Shown here in pieces: positions 59,161 to 64,000 of a DNA stretch of 64,000 bases. Origin of the DNA: Pseudoneobacillus sp042683745 (lineage in GTDB: Bacteria; Bacillota; Bacilli; Bacillales; Cytobacillaceae); assembly GCF_042683745.1 (NCBI RefSeq), contig NZ_JBHUJX010000007.1, positions 124,001-188,000 of the forward strand, given 5' to 3'. The translations under genes were made by a program, and so were the position numbers. How positions within the stretch are numbered: position 1 is the first letter of the stretch; every line of letters starts with the position of its first letter. The notes under the pieces are model-generated. The model had not been told where the DNA came from. It made no database searches and was given only the letters and a program-made list of their open reading frames with translations.

Positions 59161-59376
59161 ATGGCAAAAACACTTGAGTTACAGTTTAGTACAGAGCTTG
59201 GCGGGACGGCACGTATTGCTGTGGACAACCCGAAGGAACCGATTGATGAGGCTGCTGTTAAGCAGGCGATGGAGAAAATTCTTGCGGCTGGTGTTTTCTT
59301 TACGGCTACTGGGAAATTTGTTGCTGTGAAGGGTGCACGCGTGATTGAACGTAATGTGACCGATTATGAAATCTAG
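59161..59376 (+). CDS. DUF2922 family small protein, copy 2
   Basis: 71 residues, near-identical to 40814-41032 (ITVDHPKE becomes IAVDNPKE; the C-terminal Val is lost, ending DYEI). AGGAGGTGA lies upstream of ATG 59161. A good terminator follows, and no YvrJ gene is present, unlike locus 1. Unknown function. Confidence 0.85.
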   Translation: MAKTLELQFSTELGGTARIAVDNPKEPIDEAAVKQAMEKILAAGVFFTATGKFVAVKGARVIERNVTDYEI

Positions 59377-59386
59377 TAATCTTAAG

Positions 59387-59418
59387 AAGGCCAGTTCCAG
59401 TAGTGGAGCTGGCCTTTA
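59387..59418 (+). terminator. terminator after DUF2922 copy 2
   Basis: AAGGCCAGTTCCA / TGGAGCTGGCCTTT, nearly perfect, with a short loop and a weak T-run. Confidence 0.75.
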
Positions 59419-59424
59419 TAGGTT

Positions 59425-59442
59425 CAATCAAACGTTTGATTG
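59425..59442. promoter_or_regulatory. 18-bp perfect palindrome CAATCAAACGTTTGATTG
   Basis: Perfect dyad between convergent genes, 7 nt after the DUF2922 terminator and just beyond the stop of 59449-59673. It matches the cores at 8381-8398 and 61503-61520. Typical size for a TetR-type operator, but no adjacent regulator or divergent promoter is seen. Confidence 0.45.
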
Positions 59443-59448
59443 TATGGA

Positions 59449-59673
59449 CTAATCATCCCCGCCTCCACCTGAATCACTATCACCACTGTCATAGTCATGG
59501 TCATCATAATGCGAAGAGTGATGATCATAATAATCGTGATCTCTATTTCCCTTTCCCCTTCCTGGCAAAAGGACTAATCCTATCACTGCTGCAATGATTC
59601 CAAAGAGCTCGTTTGCAGTGAAATATAGAAAAACACCAAGAATAATCAATAGAACCCCAATGACCTTTTTCAG
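59449..59673 (-). CDS. small membrane protein with Asp/His/Gly-rich tail
   Basis: About 74 residues: two hydrophobic segments (VIGVLLIILGVFLYFTA and LFGIIAAVIGLVLL), then a tail of repeated Asp, His, Tyr and Ser ending SGGGGDD, possibly metal-binding. AGGGGG lies 7 nt before a CTG codon at 59673, the best-positioned start; the TTG at 59691 has no ribosome site and no ATG is available. Family not recognised. Confidence 0.6.
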   Translation of the reverse strand: MKKVIGVLLIILGVFLYFTANELFGIIAAVIGLVLLPGRGKGNRDHDYYDHHSSHYDDHDYDSGDSDSGGGGDD

Positions 59674-59773
59674 AGTGATTCCCCCTAACAATTTAAATAC
59701 TAATAATTATTCTTCCCTTCGATTATTTATCCTTTTTTTCGAAAAAATCGTTCAAAACCCACAGATTCAAAAC

Positions 59774-59815
59774 AAAAAGAGCCAAGCACACGAATGACCG
59801 CTGCTTGGCTCTTTC
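59774..59815 (-). terminator. terminator after the LanP-like subtilase
   Basis: Stem AAAGAGCCAAGCA / TGCTTGGCTCTTT followed on the minus strand by TTTGTTTTG, just after the stop at 59822. Confidence 0.85.
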
Positions 59816-59821
59816 CCTTAA

Positions 59822-61255
59822 TTAATTCAAAGCTTCAAATGCATTTAAATGACCTGCGCCAAAGTTTCCTTTGTCTGTACCTTTTACTGGATCTACTGCT
59901 GTTTTATACAGTAAATCTTGTAATTTAGCTGGTGACATTTTTCCATGCTTAGCGATTAACAATGCCGCAACAGCTGATACTTTCGGAGTCGCCATGGATG
60001 TTCCGATTGACCAATACCAGCCACCGTCATCACTTGCACTTAAGTTGAACTCTGTTTCGAATAGGCGTTTGGCAATATATTCGTTAAATCTGCCTTCTGC
60101 GTCATATTGATCATATAATCTTGCATCTCCACCAACAGCTGCGATGTCAATAAATCCTGGGCCATAGTTAGAGTAGTTGGCTAATACGTCGTTTTGACCA
60201 GTTGCTGACACAGTTACAACTCCTGGAATTGTACCTGGAACTTCAAAACCAGCACCAACAAAGGATAATCCATCTCCACCATACTCTGCATTTAGGAAAT
60301 CGGTAACAGCCGCTTTATTCGTTGCATTAATGCCATCATTTCCAGCAGCTACGACGACTAGAGATCCTTTTTCTGTTACATATTGCACAGCACGTTTGTA
60401 TGCCTTGAAATCTGCAACGTCGTTTCCAAGACGTTGTTTCTTACCTGTTTCCGGATCCGTATAAAATGCTTGTCCGAGGACGTCGAATCCACCTAAACTC
60501 ATTGAAATGACATCAACTCCGTCATTTGCAGCAGCAATCATCGCTGCGTAAATCCAAGCAGATTCTGCCGAACCAGTACCAAACACGCGGTAAGAACGAA
60601 TTCCAGTGTCAGGAGCAACACCTAACATCGCACCGTTCCCAGCAATAGAACCAGCTACATGGCTTCCATGACCATGCTTATCATCGAAAGCATTTGGGTC
60701 TCCTGTTTCGCTAGGCTCTGTTCCTTGGAATCCACCAGCTGGAACAAAATTCTTAGAGCCTGGCAATAGATTTTTTACTAAATCGCTATGGTCACGGTCA
60801 ATGCCTGTATCAACAATACCGACCACTACATTGTGAGACCCAGTTCCAAGCTTGTAACTTTCCCCATTATTAGTAATACGTTGAATATCCCATTGTTTAC
60901 TCCATAAAGGTGCTTTAGTAGTGTCTACACTTGCCGCAGCTACTCCCTCTTCAGCGATTCTGTGGGATTGTGGTACATTCCATGTAATGGATGGGTTTGC
61001 TGCACTAACATTTGCTAAGCCTTTTAATTTTGTAAAAGCCGTTGTTGAAGCTTTCACTTGTGCGAATCCAATTTCTGGGACTGTATAAACGACTTCCCCA
61101 CCTAAACTATTTACTTCTTTTGCAAAATTAGCTGGAATACTATTTTGATTAAATAATACAGAATAGTATTCTGTTTGTGCTCCAGTTGCTAATGCTGCTG
61201 GAATAAAAGATAGTAGAAGTACGAGACTAAGTACAACTGATTTGAACTTTTTCAT
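59822..61255 (-). CDS. secreted S8 subtilisin-like serine protease
   Basis: 477 residues with a signal peptide (VVLSLVLLLSFIPAALA), a short propeptide (residues about 25-110) and a subtilase domain: Asp in IVDTGIDRDHSD, His in DKHGHGSHVAGSIAG, Asn in VAAGNDGIN and Ser in GTSMATPKVSA. It ends soon after the catalytic domain (FGAGHLNAFEALN), without the C-terminal extensions of the protease at 1-2916, and resembles LanP-type or intermediate secreted subtilases. AGGAGG precedes ATG 61255. No lantibiotic genes are nearby, so it is probably a general protease. Confidence 0.92.
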   Translation of the reverse strand: MKKFKSVVLSLVLLLSFIPAALATGAQTEYYSVLFNQNSIPANFAKEVNSLGGEVVYTVPEIGFAQVKASTTAFTKLKGLANVSAANPSITWNVPQSHRIAEEGVAAASVDTTKAPLWSKQWDIQRITNNGESYKLGTGSHNVVVGIVDTGIDRDHSDLVKNLLPGSKNFVPAGGFQGTEPSETGDPNAFDDKHGHGSHVAGSIAGNGAMLGVAPDTGIRSYRVFGTGSAESAWIYAAMIAAANDGVDVISMSLGGFDVLGQAFYTDPETGKKQRLGNDVADFKAYKRAVQYVTEKGSLVVVAAGNDGINATNKAAVTDFLNAEYGGDGLSFVGAGFEVPGTIPGVVTVSATGQNDVLANYSNYGPGFIDIAAVGGDARLYDQYDAEGRFNEYIAKRLFETEFNLSASDDGGWYWSIGTSMATPKVSAVAALLIAKHGKMSPAKLQDLLYKTAVDPVKGTDKGNFGAGHLNAFEALN

Positions 61256-61502
61256 CCTTTTTTGCCTCCTATCAAATATTGACTTTCAATAAACTGGCAT
61301 CCCCCTTTTTCAGAATAGAGTAATCATTCTAACAATTTATATATTTGTTCTTTTAATCCGGATTCCTTCTATAATCGTCCTACAAAAAACAACATGATTA
61401 GCGGCAGGATTCGATTTACTATTGATCTTAATCCTTCGAGCCAACTTTATAGCAAAAGTGGTTAATAATGAATTTGGTTCGTACCACCCATCCAAGTCGA
61501 TT

Positions 61503-61520
61503 CAATCAATCGTTTGATTA
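61503..61520. promoter_or_regulatory. near-palindrome CAATCAATCGTTTGATTA
   Basis: It matches the 18-bp palindrome at 59425-59442 except for two positions. It lies in the 61256-61629 gap, about 250 bp upstream of the subtilase start and beyond the terminator of the following gene. Nothing else is recognised in that gap apart from the subtilase ribosome site. Confidence 0.35.
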
Positions 61521-61588
61521 AATAATGATTAAATCTACTCTTTGTGAGAAAATGTCTGATTTGCTCGAAACTTTTTTAGTTTATAACA

Positions 61589-61622
61589 GAAAAAAGAGCT
61601 ACCGCCCAAAAGGCGATAACTC
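61589..61622 (-). terminator. terminator after the phosphodiester-glycosidase gene
   Basis: Minus-strand stem AAGAGTTATCGCC / GGCGGTAGCTCTT with loop TTTTG, followed by T6. Confidence 0.85.
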
Positions 61623-61629
61623 TTCGATT

Positions 61630-64000
61630 TTATTTCACTTTAAAAGCCCAATAGAAATCTTTCTGTACTGGTTTATCTCTTGTGGAGCGAACGAATTCGG
61701 TTACGACAATTTGATACTCCTTGCCTATTTCGTATCCTCCAAGTGGTGCTTCGATAAATACCGTCATCGGTTCAGTACCAGGTGTGACGGTGACTGGGAG
61801 ACGGTTACCTTCCAAATCTTCAACGTAAATGTTTGTATTGTTTACCGTTGCTGGATTTAGTTCAGCATTAAAGGTAACGGTCCATTTTTTATTTACATTT
61901 ACGATTGGTGTTTTCGTATCAGTGACAAAGTATTTTTCTTGGTTTGGTAATTCATACACGGCTTGTAGTTTATCTAAATAGATGGATCCTTTATTTTGCT
62001 TGGCAACATTAGGTTCTGCTATATAGACTCGATCAAAGGATAATGGGTATTTCACAGTGGTTGGAATCGTTGCCTGAACGTATTTCCAGCCAACCCAGTT
62101 TAGACCACCATCTTCTGTAAAATTCACTGTTAATTCTTTACCAGCCGCATCATATAGGCGACCTCTTAACCAGTGGTTTCCACCGTCACCGTATACCCAA
62201 AGTCCAATCGCCACAGGCTTTCCGCCCAGTGGGATTCGTTTTGCTGCAACCGCATAGGATGCAGTTGTGTCCTTTTTATTGCCAATGAAATTGTAGCTTA
62301 GCTTTAAGGAGCTTTTACCTTGTTTTGGCTTTTGAACGGTATTAAAAGCAAGTGTCGTTTCTGAACGAATGCTTTCCGAATTCCATTCTGCTGCTGATTC
62401 AAATCCGCTGATTAGTCTCGGCTGGTTACTAACTGTGACTGGGATTGTAACAGTTTTGCTGCCTAAAGTTCCAGTAATGGTTCCAGTACCGTCTTTCGAA
62501 GCTGAACGGAAGGTTCCATCTGGATCAATCGTACCAATGTCTCCAGTTACAGCCCAAGTAATGTTTGTCGAGTTAAAAATCACTGGTTTTCCGTCGACGT
62601 CAAATGCATTTGCTGTTACTTTTTGCTGCTCATCTTTTCCGATAAATAACTCACTTGGAGCAATTTCGAATTTGCTTGGTGAAGCAACTACCGTTACTGG
62701 CACTTTTACTTCTGTCGTTCCAAATTTCACACCAACAGTTGTTGTTCCTTCTGATAAAGCGACAAACTTATTATTTTCGATTTTTCCAATGATACCATCG
62801 GCAGTTAATTGGACTTTTTCATAATTTATAGGAATTAGGTTATTATAACTATCAAGAGCGTCTGTAATGGTAAAATCGACAGATGCACCGATAGCCAGTT
62901 TCCCTTCTATGCTTTGAGCTGCTTTAAATGAGACCGCATCTCCATAAGGAGCGTTACTGACAGCTTGTAAAATAGCGGAAACCTTCCGTTGCACTCCATC
63001 CTGTGGCTTATTGATTAGAGAAGCATAACGACTACCTGGAATTCTCGCTGCTAGAGTCGTAGAACCACCACCATCTAAATTGATAGCTTGATAGGCTCCA
63101 AGACTAACTAAATATGTAGCGAATTCCTTTAATGTCATTCCTTCACTGTATCCAGGAGTTCTGCCATCCACTGTGACAAAGAAGACCTTGTTCTTTGTAG
63201 AGTCTACTGCTACAGCTGTTCTTGCTGTTCTTTGCGTAGCACGAGGGCTAGCCGGATCAATCGTCATGTTGACTTTTCCGCCTTGAACGAGCAATGGACC
63301 GCTCGCTAGCATGAAGGAGGCGTCTTTCCATTTCTCTTCGACATCAATTTTAATAGAGACAGGGTCTCCTACCTTCATGTCTCTAATCTGTGCAACTTTC
63401 GTACCGTGGGCGGATAGGACAAATCCATCTTTCGGAATGACGGTACTTGACTCTCTTCCGTATGGTCTAATTTCTGTTACTACACCTGATATTGTGTCGC
63501 CAAAGGTTGCACCAGGATCAAGTGGTTTATCTAGTTTCTTTACGACTACTTCTAAGCCCATTGGACTTGTGCGTGTTTCACCGAAGCGGAAGCCGCTCGT
63601 ATAAAGAATACTTTCATTTGTATTCCGATTACGGTTAAAAGAATCGATTTGTACAGTTTTATTATTATGCGTAACAGCTATATTCAGATTGAATTTATCA
63701 ATTAAACCTTGTTTATTTTTATCAATACCGAAGGCTGCAGGAGTAAACATAAAATCATTATTGAGATTCGATACCGCTCCTAAACTCTCAATCTGATTGT
63801 TTTTTGCTAGTAGATAAGCTGGAGCACCAGTTGACATATTAAAAAATGATGCATTCACAGCCCCAACAACATGATGATTTTCAACAGTATTCGTCTTGGA
63901 CAACTCTGTCACTGAGGATACTTTATTTATTGGATTGGATACTCCATAGTCGATCGTTGTGTAGGGATCTTGCAGATCAATATCAACCGTATGGATTGTT
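61630..64000 (-). CDS. phosphodiester glycosidase (NAGPA-like) family surface protein, N-terminus beyond window
   Basis: More than 789 residues; the frame is open through 64000, and the apparent GTG start at 63912 is internal. The first part is an NAGPA (DUF2233) domain: VGAVNASFF, TARTAVAVDSTKNKVFFVTVDGR (split), and the signature LVSLGAYQAINLDGGGSTT. It continues with bacterial Ig-like (Big_2) repeats (ITWAVTGDIGTIDPDGTF), a beta-sandwich carbohydrate-binding-like module (WNSESIRSETTL ... YIAEPN) and a C-terminal Ig-like domain. NAGPA domains cleave GlcNAc- or sugar-phosphodiesters; here probably a wall or exopolysaccharide substrate. No SLH repeat is visible in the part present. Confidence 0.85.
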   Translation of the reverse strand, partial: TIHTVDIDLQDPYTTIDYGVSNPINKVSSVTELSKTNTVENHHVVGAVNASFFNMSTGAPAYLLAKNNQIESLGAVSNLNNDFMFTPAAFGIDKNKQGLIDKFNLNIAVTHNNKTVQIDSFNRNRNTNESILYTSGFRFGETRTSPMGLEVVVKKLDKPLDPGATFGDTISGVVTEIRPYGRESSTVIPKDGFVLSAHGTKVAQIRDMKVGDPVSIKIDVEEKWKDASFMLASGPLLVQGGKVNMTIDPASPRATQRTARTAVAVDSTKNKVFFVTVDGRTPGYSEGMTLKEFATYLVSLGAYQAINLDGGGSTTLAARIPGSRYASLINKPQDGVQRKVSAILQAVSNAPYGDAVSFKAAQSIEGKLAIGASVDFTITDALDSYNNLIPINYEKVQLTADGIIGKIENNKFVALSEGTTTVGVKFGTTEVKVPVTVVASPSKFEIAPSELFIGKDEQQKVTANAFDVDGKPVIFNSTNITWAVTGDIGTIDPDGTFRSASKDGTGTITGTLGSKTVTIPVTVSNQPRLISGFESAAEWNSESIRSETTLAFNTVQKPKQGKSSLKLSYNFIGNKKDTTASYAVAAKRIPLGGKPVAIGLWVYGDGGNHWLRGRLYDAAGKELTVNFTEDGGLNWVGWKYVQATIPTTVKYPLSFDRVYIAEPNVAKQNKGSIYLDKLQAVYELPNQEKYFVTDTKTPIVNVNKKWTVTFNAELNPATVNNTNIYVEDLEGNRLPVTVTPGTEPMTVFIEAPLGGYEIGKEYQIVVTEFVRSTRDKPVQKDFYWAFKVK

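Noticed and set aside
59822..61255. lantibiotic leader peptidase in a bacteriocin cluster
   Set aside because: The fold resembles LanP, but no lanA, lanB/C/M or LanT-type genes are nearby.

Overview
The window looks like chromosomal DNA of a low-GC, Gram-positive, spore-former-type Bacillaceae bacterium (Bacillus sensu lato). Evidence is the strong GGAGG-type ribosome sites with frequent TTG/GTG starts, the xpaC-yaaN (telA) pair, a SinR-like regulator in front of an eps-type operon, DUF1659/DUF2922/YvrJ small genes, secreted subtilases, and SLH-domain proteins that imply an S-layer-type wall. No rRNA, tRNA, CRISPR array, phage or intact transposase was recognised. The species cannot be named from the sequence alone.

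Left part (1-8.4 kb): a truncated Vpr-like subtilase, an SLH-anchored 5'-nucleotidase, a small hypothetical gene, and xpaC-telA behind an ECF-sigma-like promoter. The centre (8.4-38.6 kb, all minus strand) is a roughly 30-kb surface-glycan locus. Read in its own direction it begins with a SinR-like regulator, an SGNH hydrolase, the Wzz/CpsD (EpsA/EpsB) pair, GalU, an initiating sugar-phosphate transferase, an EpsG/Wzy-like polymerase, glycosyltransferases and a DUF115 protein. After a terminator come RmlA-RmlB, two FdtA-type ketoisomerases and an FdtB aminotransferase (a dTDP-3-amino-3,6-dideoxyhexose route), two flippases, a KdsB-like CMP-sugar synthetase beside an unusual aldolase fusion and a HAD phosphatase, GmhA, bifunctional HldE, a GT9 heptosyltransferase, two tandem PglD/NeuD-like acyltransferases and GmhB. 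An LCP ligase, GalE and a VanZ-like protein follow. Together these can activate Glc/Gal, a dTDP amino sugar, an ADP-heptose and perhaps a CMP-ulosonic acid, then assemble, export, polymerise and attach a polymer.

Right part (39-64 kb): trhO, a DUF1659-DUF2922-YvrJ group, an alpha/beta hydrolase with degenerate SLH repeats, a chemoreceptor next to a sugar-binding lipoprotein, an S41 protease, a second SLH-anchored nucleotidase/phosphodiesterase with PhoP-box-like repeats upstream, and a block at 51.2-58.4 kb. That block holds a NarL-type two-component system, a degenerate HD-GYP membrane protein, a type I signal peptidase and four secreted, mostly helical proteins, at least two of them clear paralogues. 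It is the best candidate here for an undescribed system. A second DUF1659-DUF2922 copy follows with the same phased 10-bp repeat array upstream, then a small His/Asp-rich membrane protein, a second subtilase and a truncated phosphodiester-glycosidase protein.

Intergenic spaces are rich in dispersed Bacillus-type repeats: GGGGGTCAGTCCCCC hairpins, elements with AAGAAAAGCGG termini directly after stop codons, a 131-bp element with inverted termini, and a hairpin cassette that supplies the last codons of one fdtA gene.
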